36,122 nucleotides of DNA from Bryobacterales bacterium. GTDB taxonomy: Bacteria; Acidobacteriota; Terriglobia; Bryobacterales; UBA6623. Both the position numbers and the translations under genes were made by a program. The stretch lies in NCBI GenBank assembly GCA_028819255.1, contig JAPPMB010000020.1, positions 1-36,122 on the forward strand, in the 5' to 3' direction. Below, piece after piece: positions 16,331 to 25,206 of this stretch (position 1 is the first letter of the stretch; every line of letters starts with the position of its first letter). The notes below the pieces were generated by a model that was given only the letters and a program-made list of their open reading frames with translations, searched no databases and was not told the origin of the DNA.

Positions 16331-19300
16331 TGACTGTTCGGCACAAGAAGCTCTTGAGCTGGGTCGCCGGGGCTGGGGCGGCCCTGATCCTGGCCGGAGG
16401 CATTGCCTACCACCTGCTGATGCCGAGGATGCTGTTCCTCGGGGTGCCCCCGCAGCAGCTCTTCCTGCTGGCTGACGCCGCCGACGAGACCGGCATTCGC
16501 TTCTGGTTCTGGATGCGGGAACGGATGGACGACCCCGAACTCGAGACAGCCGACTTTTCGCGCTACGACGTCATCTTCATATCGAGCCGGCGCATGGAGC
16601 CGCTGACCCGTGCCGTACAGGATGGCATTGGGGCGGCTGCCGCCAGGGGCGCCGGGGTGTTCTTCCTCCCGGCAGACCGGAACGCACGGTTGGGAGGCTT
16701 CGCGGCGGACCCAGCCCATGCCGAGCAGCTCAGCACCTATTGGGAGCACAGCGGGCCGAGAAACATAGCGAACCTATTTCGGTTCGCGGCCAGTCACTAC
16801 CTCGGGAGCGCCGCCTCCTACGAAGATCCCCAGCCGACCCCGGACGACGGGTACTACCACCCCGAGGCCCCGGACCTGATGCTGTCGACCAGCGAGTACG
16901 TGCAATGGACGCGGGAATCCGGCCGGTATCGCGAAGGGGCGCCCCACATCCTGCTGGACTTCGCCGACGGCTGGCGGCTCGGCATGACGACTGGAACCGG
17001 GGCACTTCTCGAGGCCTTCGAGAGCAGGGGCGTGAACGTGGCGGCGATCTTCGGCAACCAGAAGATGCCGCAGTTCGTACGGGAGTTCCAGCCCGACCTG
17101 GTAATCTCCCGTCGCCACGGTCGCTGGTTCCAGGGGCCCCGCGGCGTCGAATTGCTCGAGTCCGAATTCGATTTCCCGGTCATGCGGGGAACGTCCCTGA
17201 TGTTCACCGGCGAGACCTTCGAGGAGTACCGCCAGACCAAGAACGGGCTCCGCGGGGTCGGTCTCGCGATGGGAGCGATCGTGCCCGAAATCGACGGTGC
17301 GATCGAACCGACCCTCATCGAAGGAATGCGGGCGGAATGGAGCGGCCGCCGCTTCGAAGCCGTGGAGCGGGAACGCATCGACCGCCTGGCAGACCGCGCC
17401 CTCCGCTGGGTCCAGCTCCGCGTCAAGCCCAATGCCGAGAAGAAGGTCGCAATCATCTATGTCTCGGGTATCGGGAAGGGCAAGATCACGGCGGCCAGCC
17501 TAAACGTGCCCAGGAGCCTCATTCGTTTCCTGAAGGGGATGCGGGATGCCGGATACCGCGTCGAGGGAATCCCCGCGGACGCGGATGCGCTGCTGGCCGA
17601 CATGCTGCGAAAGGGGCGCAACATCAGCGAGAGCCAGCAGGGCGAGCTCGCCGACCTGGCCTCGCTCGAGGGGGTCACTCTCATCGACGAGGGCGACTAC
17701 CTGCGCCGGTTTTCCTCCTTGCCGGATGCCCTGCAAGAGGAGGTCGTGGCCACCTTTGGCCCTCCGCCCGGCGGCTTCATGACGGTCGAACGGGACGGCC
17801 GCCGGAAGCTGGTCCTGCCAAAGCTCGATTTCGGCGACGTCATCCTGATGCCCCAGCCGGCTCGCGGGGCCAACATGGACGCCCGGCTGCAGCACAACGA
17901 CCGGGTGCCCCCGAATCACCAGTACCTCGCCGCCTACTGGTGGCTCCAGGATGACTTTCAGGCCGACGCGATCGTGAACTACGGCACCCACGGCACGCAC
18001 GAGTTCCTGCCCGGGCGTCCGCTCGGGCAGCTGGCCGATGACTGGTCGGACATCACGCTAGGGCGCATGCCAAACGTCTACGTCTACATCATGGACAACG
18101 TCGGCGAGGCCCTCATCGCCAAGCGCAGGGGCTCGGCGGTGACCGTCGACCACCAGGTGCCCCCCATCGGTGCGGCCTCGCTGTCGGAGGCTGATCCCGA
18201 GACCGGCGAACTGTACCGCGCGACGGAGCAGTTCGTCGGACTGGAGGAGGGCAGCCTCAAGGAGCGCCTGCGCGAGCAGATCGCCCGATTGGGCAACTCT
18301 CGCGGATTCGACGAGGATCTCGGTCTGGACTGGTCCGACGACCCGCCCAGCGACGAGCAAGTCGCCGAACTGAAGCTGCACATCCACCTGATCAATGAGG
18401 ACCGGATACCCCTCGGTCTGCACGTGCATTCCAGGAGCACTCCCGCCAGGGAGGCGGCTCCGCTGGTGACCTCCATGGTCGGCAACGACTATGTCCGGCG
18501 CGTAGCCTTTCGGGAACTGGGCCTGAGTGAGGAGGGCGGCACGCGGTGGGAAGCCGCCAGGCAACGGGCCGTCCGGAACGTCGAGGCGGCCTTGGAGGGT
18601 CGCGGCGTTGCGCCGTCGCTTCGCCCGGACGAGGGCCTGGTGAATGGCATCTCTGCCGCGCTCAGGCTCACATCCAGAGAGATCCCCCGAACCCTGCATG
18701 CACTGGAGGGCGGCTATATCCCGCCCGGACCGGGCGGCGACCCTGTCCGCAACCCAGGAGCCCTTCCGACCGCGCGCAACCTGTACGGCATCAACCCACA
18801 GGAAGTGCCGACCAAGGCGGCCTGGGAAGTCGGCGTTTCGCTCGCGGATGCCCTACTCGATGCCGAGCGGGAACGGCTCGGGCGCTATCCGCGCAAGGTG
18901 GGCTTCACCCTCTGGAACACGGAACTGATCCGCCATTACGGCACGGATCTGGCCCAGATCCTGCACCTGATCGGAGTACGTCCGGTCTGGGATCACAACG
19001 GCATCGTTGCCGATCTGGACCTCGTTCCCGTCGAGGAACTGGGCCGGCCGCGGGTCGACGTGGTGATCCAGGCGGCTTCGCTGTTTCGCGACACCTTCCC
19101 GGATCGCATGGAGTTCCTGGACAAGGCGGTGCGCTTGGCTGCCGGAGCCATCGACGGCAACAACTTCATCGCCGAGCACGTCGACCAGTCCCAGATCGAA
19201 CTCAAGCGTGCCGGAATGTCGGCCGAGGATGCCCGCCTGTTCGCCGGTGCCCGGGTCTTCAGCAACAACGTTGGAGGGTACGGCACGGGTGTCATCGACA

Positions 19301-20274
19301 ACACGATCCGTAGCGGCGAGTTCGAAGACACCTCCAAGTTGACCGAGGAATACCTGGCGAAGGTTGGTGCGGTCTACACCGAAGGCGCCGACTGGGGCGC
19401 CAAGATCGACGGCCTCTACAGGCAGGCGCTGGCTGGGACCGAGGCGGTCTCGCTCAGCCGCTCCACCAATGTCATCAGTCCGCTGACCCTGGATCACTAC
19501 TTCGAGTATCTCGGGGGCATGACGATGGCCGTACGGGACACGAGCGGCACTTCGCCCGAGACCTACGTCTCTGACGTGAGGGACGCGGAGCGGGGCCGCC
19601 TGGAGACGGTTCGGGAGACACTCACCCGCGACCTGCGCGGGAAGTACTGGAACCCCCGCTGGATCCGGGAGCAGCAGGACGAGGGTTTCTCCGGTGCTGT
19701 CGAGATGGCGCAGACCGCCACCAACCTGTTTGGCTGGCAGGTGACAAAGCCAGAGGCGATCGACGATTACGTCTGGGACGAGGTGCAACGGGTCTACGTG
19801 GAAGATTCCCTGGGTCTGGGCCTTCCCGACTGGTTCGACCAGGAGAATCCCTACGCGATACAGAACGTGACGGCGGTGCTGATCGAGGCCGCCCGCAAGG
19901 GCTACTGGGAGGCGGATCCCGAGACATTGATCAGGGTCGCGAACCGATACGCCCGCTCCGTCGCTGATCACGGCCCGGCCGGGGACGCTCGCACCGTCGA
20001 CAACGTACAGTTCCACAACTTCCTGGGCCAGGCCCTGACGGCCCCTGGAAATCTCGAGGGGACCGCGATTGAGGTGGCCTACACGAACGCCGTCGACAGG
20101 AGTGCCGGCCTGGCTGGCTCCGATCTGGTGCAGGGCCGCAGGCTGGTGCGCTCCAGCCGGGAAGCTGCGGAGCCCGCCTCTGAGCCGACTGGCCCGGCTG
20201 GCTGGCAGTTCCTGGCGATCGCCGCGCTGGGCGCCGCACTCGTATTCGGGCTCAGGCGCAGGAAAAGGACCTAG
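16327..20274 (+). CDS. CobN-like chelatase anchored at both ends (HmuS-type)
   Basis: 1315 residues, CobN/BchH/magnesium-chelatase large-subunit family. Landmarks: VNYGTHGTHEFLPGRPLG at about 550-567, GRMPNVYVYIMDNVGEA with AKRRGSAVTVDHQVPP at about 580-620, SNNVGGYGTGVIDNTI at about 980-995, and ATNLFGWQVTKP near 1135. Unlike cytoplasmic CobN it has an N-terminal membrane helix (LLSWVAGAGAALILAGGIAY, residues 9-28) and a C-terminal one (FLAIAALGAALVFGL followed by RRRKR). The main body is therefore probably periplasmic. CobN inserts cobalt into a corrin using CobS and CobT ATPases, but none is encoded nearby. The membrane-bound homologue HmuS of Bacteroidota removes iron from haem. With ExbB-like and DUF2149 genes in front and a TonB receptor behind, an HmuS-type metal-removal (or exchange) role on an imported tetrapyrrole is the best inference. 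Substrate and direction are unproven. Confidence 0.87.
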   Translation: MMTVRHKKLLSWVAGAGAALILAGGIAYHLLMPRMLFLGVPPQQLFLLADAADETGIRFWFWMRERMDDPELETADFSRYDVIFISSRRMEPLTRAVQDGIGAAAARGAGVFFLPADRNARLGGFAADPAHAEQLSTYWEHSGPRNIANLFRFAASHYLGSAASYEDPQPTPDDGYYHPEAPDLMLSTSEYVQWTRESGRYREGAPHILLDFADGWRLGMTTGTGALLEAFESRGVNVAAIFGNQKMPQFVREFQPDLVISRRHGRWFQGPRGVELLESEFDFPVMRGTSLMFTGETFEEYRQTKNGLRGVGLAMGAIVPEIDGAIEPTLIEGMRAEWSGRRFEAVERERIDRLADRALRWVQLRVKPNAEKKVAIIYVSGIGKGKITAASLNVPRSLIRFLKGMRDAGYRVEGIPADADALLADMLRKGRNISESQQGELADLASLEGVTLIDEGDYLRRFSSLPDALQEEVVATFGPPPGGFMTVERDGRRKLVLPKLDFGDVILMPQPARGANMDARLQHNDRVPPNHQYLAAYWWLQDDFQADAIVNYGTHGTHEFLPGRPLGQLADDWSDITLGRMPNVYVYIMDNVGEALIAKRRGSAVTVDHQVPPIGAASLSEADPETGELYRATEQFVGLEEGSLKERLREQIARLGNSRGFDEDLGLDWSDDPPSDEQVAELKLHIHLINEDRIPLGLHVHSRSTPAREAAPLVTSMVGNDYVRRVAFRELGLSEEGGTRWEAARQRAVRNVEAALEGRGVAPSLRPDEGLVNGISAALRLTSREIPRTLHALEGGYIPPGPGGDPVRNPGALPTARNLYGINPQEVPTKAAWEVGVSLADALLDAERERLGRYPRKVGFTLWNTELIRHYGTDLAQILHLIGVRPVWDHNGIVADLDLVPVEELGRPRVDVVIQAASLFRDTFPDRMEFLDKAVRLAAGAIDGNNFIAEHVDQSQIELKRAGMSAEDARLFAGARVFSNNVGGYGTGVIDNTIRSGEFEDTSKLTEEYLAKVGAVYTEGADWGAKIDGLYRQALAGTEAVSLSRSTNVISPLTLDHYFEYLGGMTMAVRDTSGTSPETYVSDVRDAERGRLETVRETLTRDLRGKYWNPRWIREQQDEGFSGAVEMAQTATNLFGWQVTKPEAIDDYVWDEVQRVYVEDSLGLGLPDWFDQENPYAIQNVTAVLIEAARKGYWEADPETLIRVANRYARSVADHGPAGDARTVDNVQFHNFLGQALTAPGNLEGTAIEVAYTNAVDRSAGLAGSDLVQGRRLVRSSREAAEPASEPTGPAGWQFLAIAALGAALVFGLRRRKRT

Positions 20275-20307
20275 CTCCGAGAGCGGTCCCTCGGGGAATC
20301 ACCCCAC

Positions 20308-23208
20308 ATGAAAGGAATCATGAAGACAAGGAACCATCTTGCAATCCTAATCGCGTCCTGCCTGCTCGGCAGCGGCCAGGCGGTCGCCCAGGTCGGGTCG
20401 GCTACGCTGACCGGCAGTGTTCTCGATCCGTCCGGCGCCGCCGTATCCGGTGCGGCGGTTGCCCTTGAGTCGCTGCAGACGGGCACAGTCACGAAGGTTG
20501 TCAGTTCCGCGGCAGGACTCTACCGGCTGGCAGGGATCGACACCGGCGCCTACAGCCTGTCCGTGGAATCGGATGGCTTCCGCGCACACCGCGTCGAGGA
20601 CCTTGAGCTGGTGGCCGGCCAGGAGGTTGTCCGCAACATTCGGCTTGAGCTCGGAGCCGTGGCAGAGGAGGTTATGGTGGTTGCCTCATACGACGAGCTC
20701 GAGCGCGTCGCGTCCAACGGCGTGCGAGGCTCGAACTACGCACCGCCAGAGGTGGAGAGCATCCCGATGCTGGCCACGAACGTCGGGCGGAATTACCGGG
20801 CGATCAGCTATCAGACTCCCGGTGTCGGCTTCGCCGACGTGTCTCACGCGCCGTTCACCGTCAACGGCAACCGCCCGATCGGCGCGGTCAATACCATGGT
20901 CGACTCGGCAGAATACAACGATCCGGTTGCCGGCAACCTGATGGGGCGCGGCCTGACGGAACAGCCTGTCTCGATGGAGACCGTGGGGGCCGTTGAGATA
21001 CACACCTCGAACTTCAAGGCCGAATTCGGCAGGGCGTCCGGCGCCGTTGTCAACCTCGTCACCAAGCGAGGCAGCAACGAGTGGCACGGCTCCGCGTATC
21101 ACTTCTTTCAGAACGAGAAGCTGAACTCGCGCGGCGCGCTGCTCTCGGAGCGGCCCGCACGCCGGCTCAACATGCCGGGCGTCACGCTGGGAGGCCCCAT
21201 CGTGCGTAACTCCCTGTTCCTCTTTGGAGGCTACGAGGTGGGTGCCCGCAACCAGTACCGGGCCTCATCGACGATTCAGACCCTGACGGCAGAGCAGCGC
21301 GCGCGAGCCGCTCCCAGCGTCCGCTCGCTGCTTCCGCTGTACCCCCTGCCGAACGTACCGGGCACGAACCTGCACAGCGCTGCGGTGCCGAGCCCGCAGA
21401 CCAGCCAGACCGGGCTACTGCGGCTCGACTGGCAGCCCTGGACCCGGCACCGACTCAGCGCCCGCACGAACTGGGTCAATGCGATCGGACCGACGAGATC
21501 CCGCCTTGCAGCTGGCAATGCCGAAACCGACAACCTGTCACGATCCGGAGTCGTCAGCCTGGAATCGAACCCTTCCCTGCGGACCTTCAACCAGTTCCGC
21601 GGTACGTACTCGACGTACTATGCGAAGGTCAGTCCGGGCAGTCCGTCTCTGGGCGACCCGTCGCTGAATGGGCAGGCGGGCATTGTCCTAGTGACCGGCT
21701 TGCCTCGCCTAGGCACGTGGATCCCGCTTACCGTTACCCGCTTTCACAACTACACGTACTCGAACGACTTCACGCTGGTGACCGGAAAGCACATCATCAA
21801 GATCGGGGTGATTGGCCGTCACATTCAGTACAACTCCCTTAGCGACCGGAATTTCAACGGACTACTGATCTTCCCGTCGATCGGCGCGTTCCTTGGCGGG
21901 CAGCCTCTAGTGTACTCGCGCGCGTTCGGCGATTCGCGGATCGACCAGCGCAACTACGAATTTGGCCTCTACGCACAGGACGATTGGCGCCTAACCCCGA
22001 ACCTGACACTCAATCTAGGGGTGCGATACGAATACTATGGCGTCCCCGGCGACAAGTACGACCGGCTCGAGCAGGACTACGGCTCGGATCCGAACAACAT
22101 CGCGCCGCGAGCCGGCTTCGCATGGAACGTCAACGGAGCGGACAGGACCGTGCTCCGGGGCGGCTATGGCTTCTTCTTCAGCCCCCTGCGCATGGGCTCC
22201 ATTGCACAGTCGCGATTCACCCCGCCGAGTGTGACCACCTATTCCCGCTTTCGGCCGATGCTGCCCGACCCGCTCGAAGGCGCCCGGGTCGGCTCGGACG
22301 AGTATGTCCTAGACCGCGACCTAGTCAATCCCTACGTGCAGAACTGGAACCTGACCGTCGAGCGCCGGCTATGGGGTGCAGGATCGGTCGCGAGCATTGC
22401 GTATGTTGGGAATCGGGCGCTGAAGCTGACCAGAACATCCCTGCCGAACGGCGGTCCCAACTTGCGCGCCCCGTTTCGCCCCGACCCCAGCCGCGGCGTC
22501 GTCAGTTACCTGACGGGCGGTGCCTACTCCGACTACGACTCGCTGCAGGCTGCCGTCCGAGCGCGCCTGGGAAGCGGCCTCTCCTACCGACTGGCCTACA
22601 CGTTCTCGCGGACCATCGACGTGGCTTCAGGGTCAAGCGCCGTGCCGACGGACCAAGCCGACTGGAACGTAGACCGCTCCTTCGCAGACTTCCACCAACC
22701 GCACGTTCTGACGGTCTTCGGCACGTACGAGCTGCCGTTCGCCCGCAGAAGCCGCCTCTTGGGGGGCTGGCAACTGGGCACTCTCGTCTGGGCACGCAGC
22801 GGAACCCCGTTCTCGCTTCTGTCCAACACCGACAATCCGAATGGCTCACGGATCAACCGGATCAATGACATTCCCGGGTCGCTCGACCGCACCCCGGCTG
22901 GCAGCACCCGCTTCCGGCTGGCCGACGGAGTTGCGCCCGACCAGCTGCTGCCGGAGCCGGGCACCGTGGAGTCCTTGGCGCGCAATTCGGAACTGGCTCC
23001 CACGTACTTCGACCTGCACGTGACCTTGGAGAAGTCGGTGTCGATCCGGGATTCCGTGACCGTTCGGTTCCGCGCCGAGGCCTTCAACATCCTCAACCGC
23101 GTGAACTACCGCGAGCCCATCGGGAATCTGGGTGACGGGCGGTTCGGCCAGTCTGTGAGGACGTACGAGCCGCGCCAGTTCCAACTGTCCGTTCGATTGG
23201 CCTTCTAG
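20308..23208 (+). CDS. TonB-dependent receptor with carboxypeptidase-regulatory-like domain, linked to CobN-like cluster
   Basis: 966 residues from ATG 20308; ATG 20320 is an equal alternative that starts directly at the signal peptide (LAILIASCLLGSGQAVAQ). The mature protein begins with a carboxypeptidase-regulatory-like domain (SATLTGSVLDPSGAAVSGAA to about residue 110). The plug follows (SIPMLATNVGRNYRAI, VNGNRPIGAVNTMVDSAEYN, EFGRASGAVVNLVTKRGSNE), then a barrel ending FQLSVRLAF with terminal Phe. It is an outer-membrane active transporter that needs TonB and the proton gradient. It lies 33 bases after the CobN-like stop and 9 bases before the next gene's start, so it is very likely in the same operon. 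The probable cargo, a tetrapyrrole or metal chelate, is inferred only from this context. Confidence 0.9.
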   Translation: MKGIMKTRNHLAILIASCLLGSGQAVAQVGSATLTGSVLDPSGAAVSGAAVALESLQTGTVTKVVSSAAGLYRLAGIDTGAYSLSVESDGFRAHRVEDLELVAGQEVVRNIRLELGAVAEEVMVVASYDELERVASNGVRGSNYAPPEVESIPMLATNVGRNYRAISYQTPGVGFADVSHAPFTVNGNRPIGAVNTMVDSAEYNDPVAGNLMGRGLTEQPVSMETVGAVEIHTSNFKAEFGRASGAVVNLVTKRGSNEWHGSAYHFFQNEKLNSRGALLSERPARRLNMPGVTLGGPIVRNSLFLFGGYEVGARNQYRASSTIQTLTAEQRARAAPSVRSLLPLYPLPNVPGTNLHSAAVPSPQTSQTGLLRLDWQPWTRHRLSARTNWVNAIGPTRSRLAAGNAETDNLSRSGVVSLESNPSLRTFNQFRGTYSTYYAKVSPGSPSLGDPSLNGQAGIVLVTGLPRLGTWIPLTVTRFHNYTYSNDFTLVTGKHIIKIGVIGRHIQYNSLSDRNFNGLLIFPSIGAFLGGQPLVYSRAFGDSRIDQRNYEFGLYAQDDWRLTPNLTLNLGVRYEYYGVPGDKYDRLEQDYGSDPNNIAPRAGFAWNVNGADRTVLRGGYGFFFSPLRMGSIAQSRFTPPSVTTYSRFRPMLPDPLEGARVGSDEYVLDRDLVNPYVQNWNLTVERRLWGAGSVASIAYVGNRALKLTRTSLPNGGPNLRAPFRPDPSRGVVSYLTGGAYSDYDSLQAAVRARLGSGLSYRLAYTFSRTIDVASGSSAVPTDQADWNVDRSFADFHQPHVLTVFGTYELPFARRSRLLGGWQLGTLVWARSGTPFSLLSNTDNPNGSRINRINDIPGSLDRTPAGSTRFRLADGVAPDQLLPEPGTVESLARNSELAPTYFDLHVTLEKSVSIRDSVTVRFRAEAFNILNRVNYREPIGNLGDGRFGQSVRTYEPRQFQLSVRLAF

Positions 23209-23217
23209 GTGCTGACG

Positions 23218-24423
23218 ATGCGGATCGGAACTTTGCTTGCCTTTTTCGTGGCGGCCCAACTGCTGGCTGGTGGCAGCTGGCCCGGGTTTCGAGGGGACGG
23301 CACGAGCCTGACCACGGACCTCGACCTGCCAGTGGTGTGGGCCGATGACTCAAGCGTGGTCTGGGCAGTGGAACTGGAGGGTTACGGGCAGTCGAGCCCG
23401 GTGGTTCACGACGGCAAGGTCTACGTGACTTCCACAGTCGGGCCTCGCAAGGAAACCCTGGTGATTTCCGCCTATGGGCACTCGGACGGCAGGCTGGCCT
23501 GGCGGGACCGAAGACCCTCGTCCGCTCAGGCAGAGGCGAATGATCGGTTGTCGAACGCCGCGCCGACGCCGGTAGCCGGAGAGAGCGGCGTCTTTGTGTT
23601 CTTCGAGAGCGGCGACCTGATCGCGCTGGACCACGCCGGAAACGAGCTCTGGAATCGCTTCTTGCCGCGTAGCGGGGAAGACTGGGCCGGACGCCACGGC
23701 CTCGGCTCTTCGCCCGTGATGTCGGGAGACCGCCTCTTCCTGCATGTCGCTCCATTCGGGGAGGGACGCCTGTACGCGCTTGCCACCCAAGACGGTCGTG
23801 ACGAGTGGGTGCGGGACCTACCCGCGGCTCCGTCGTTCTCGACTCCCGTGGTGGTACAGCACGCGGGGCGCTCGCTGATCCTGACAACTGCCGGTGGAGG
23901 AGTCGTGGCCTATGACACGGGAACCGGCCACGAGGAGTTCCGTCGGCCGGCTCGAGGCGGGCGCGGGTATGCCGTCCCCTCTGCCAGCGTTTCCGGGGAC
24001 ATGGTCGTGATCGCGTCGGGCGAGCCCAACGGGACGCACGCCTTCCGGCTGAGTGCGCCGGATGCGACGGTCTGGACGGCGGAGAAGGCCACGACCGAAT
24101 ACAGTTCCCCGCTCATCGCAGGAGGCCGAGTGTGGCTGGTCAATTCCGTGGGCGTCCTGTACGAACTCGACCTGCTCACGGGGCAGGAGGCCTCGACGAG
24201 GAGGATTCCCTCGGGGTGCTGGGCCACCGGCATCGCGAGCGAGGAGCACCTCTACTTTTTTGGAGTTGACGGGAGCGCCGCCGCACTTTCCCGGTCGAGC
24301 GGGGAGACGATTGCCGAGAACAGGATTGAGGTCGAAGGCCGGGTCTACGGTGTGGCGGCGGCAGACGGCTCTTTCTTCATCCGGACGGGGAAGCGTCTGC
24401 TGCGAATCGAGGGCAACCCGTGA
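23218..24423 (+). CDS. PQQ-binding-like beta-propeller exported protein
   Basis: 401 residues from ATG 23218, chosen over GTG 23209 because AGGTG lies six bases before it. A signal peptide (IGTLLAFFVAAQLLAGG) is followed by WPGFRGDGTS, the usual opening of PQQ-like propeller proteins in Acidobacteriota and Planctomycetota. Repeated blade motifs follow (SSPVVHDGKVYVTS, LIALDHAGNELWNR, SSPVMSGDRLFLH, LYALATQDGRDEWVR, GGGVVAYDTGTGHEE, SSPLIAGGRVWLVNS). Members are periplasmic or surface proteins, either quinoprotein dehydrogenases or BamB-like scaffolds. No PQQ-ligating or CxxCH haem motif is obvious, so an enzyme activity is not established. Its position immediately after the receptor makes it the last gene of the CobN-like operon. 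Roles in redox chemistry on the imported substrate or in scaffolding are speculative. Confidence 0.82.
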   Translation: MRIGTLLAFFVAAQLLAGGSWPGFRGDGTSLTTDLDLPVVWADDSSVVWAVELEGYGQSSPVVHDGKVYVTSTVGPRKETLVISAYGHSDGRLAWRDRRPSSAQAEANDRLSNAAPTPVAGESGVFVFFESGDLIALDHAGNELWNRFLPRSGEDWAGRHGLGSSPVMSGDRLFLHVAPFGEGRLYALATQDGRDEWVRDLPAAPSFSTPVVVQHAGRSLILTTAGGGVVAYDTGTGHEEFRRPARGGRGYAVPSASVSGDMVVIASGEPNGTHAFRLSAPDATVWTAEKATTEYSSPLIAGGRVWLVNSVGVLYELDLLTGQEASTRRIPSGCWATGIASEEHLYFFGVDGSAAALSRSSGETIAENRIEVEGRVYGVAAADGSFFIRTGKRLLRIEGNP

Positions 24424-24504
24424 TCGCGGACGGTCGGGCGTGGTGAGCATCGGTAGAGACTGCTCCAGATGCTGCCACGTCGAATGGGTCCGGTCCAGCG
24501 CTGC

Positions 24505-24760
24505 CGGAGGGCTGGCAGGCGGAGCGTGACCCGGTGGCTGCGGCGGAGCCGCCGCAGGATCTGCAGCGCAAGAAGAACCGTCGGACGAGCGAAGACGGTC
24601 TGCCGCTGCACGGCTTCTCGAGCCGGCTGCAGGAGCTTGCGCCCCGCAGCCCCCCGCCACCAGTGCCGGATCCCGCTCCACTGCAGACGCGTGCCATGAA
24701 ACTGTGGCGCGCGTTCCCAGTGAACAACACTCCGAATCCGGCCAAAACGCCCTTGTAATC
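24505..24760 (+). pseudogene. Possible transposase C-terminal remnant
   Basis: The plus strand reads ALPEGWQAERDPVAAAEPP, then LQRKKNRRTSEDGLPLHGF, SSRLQELAPRS, PAPLQTRAMKL. This resembles the C-terminal end of large IS transposases ('DGxPLHxFxxLLxELxT...TPLQxRAxxLL'). No catalytic domain precedes it; the upstream 80 bases follow the propeller gene directly. The match is by eye and weak. Confidence 0.3.
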
Positions 24761-24837
24761 AAGTACTTCCGACTTGCTCCCCGGCGGGAACTTCAGTCTA
24801 GAGAGGCCTGGCAACCCGGCGGAGCCACACCACACGA

Positions 24838-25193
24838 TGGACGCGGCAAGTCCTGGTGAAGCAGCGAAATGACTCGTAGCTTCCCGCTAGTTCCTCCTTG
24901 ATGGGGATGGGACGGAGGTGGGCCAGGCCATTGAGACACACGCTATGGCTGGCACTTGCAGACGGGCTCCGGAACCGCAGCGCCGGACTAGACCGCCGGC
25001 ACCGGGCAGCCAGCTTTCCACGGTTTCACTGCGGCAGGCCGACAACCAGCCTTCAAGTGCCAGTGGATCGCGAGCAAGGGGAAGGTGAGGCTCGTCCGGA
25101 GATCTCAATCAGGGCGCTTGAGGGAAGGGCTTGCGACCAGGATGCCGCGCTGCTCAGCATCCAGTGCCTATCCCGAGAGCAGAGCCGCAAATG
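24838..25193. other. Intergenic stretch before the DUF1553 gene
   Basis: The plus frame of the downstream gene remains open here, but its residues are Arg/Gly-rich without any motif and lie upstream of an evident signal peptide, so I treat it as non-coding. No other gene is seen. A TAGAAT hexamer just downstream at 25194-25199 may be the -10 element of the next gene. Confidence 0.35.
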
Positions 25194-25206
25194 TAGAATA
25201 GATGCC

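Noticed and set aside
20277..20294. Hairpin between the CobN-like gene and the receptor as a terminator
   Set aside because: The stem has only five base pairs with an eight-base loop and no T-run, so it should not separate the two genes.
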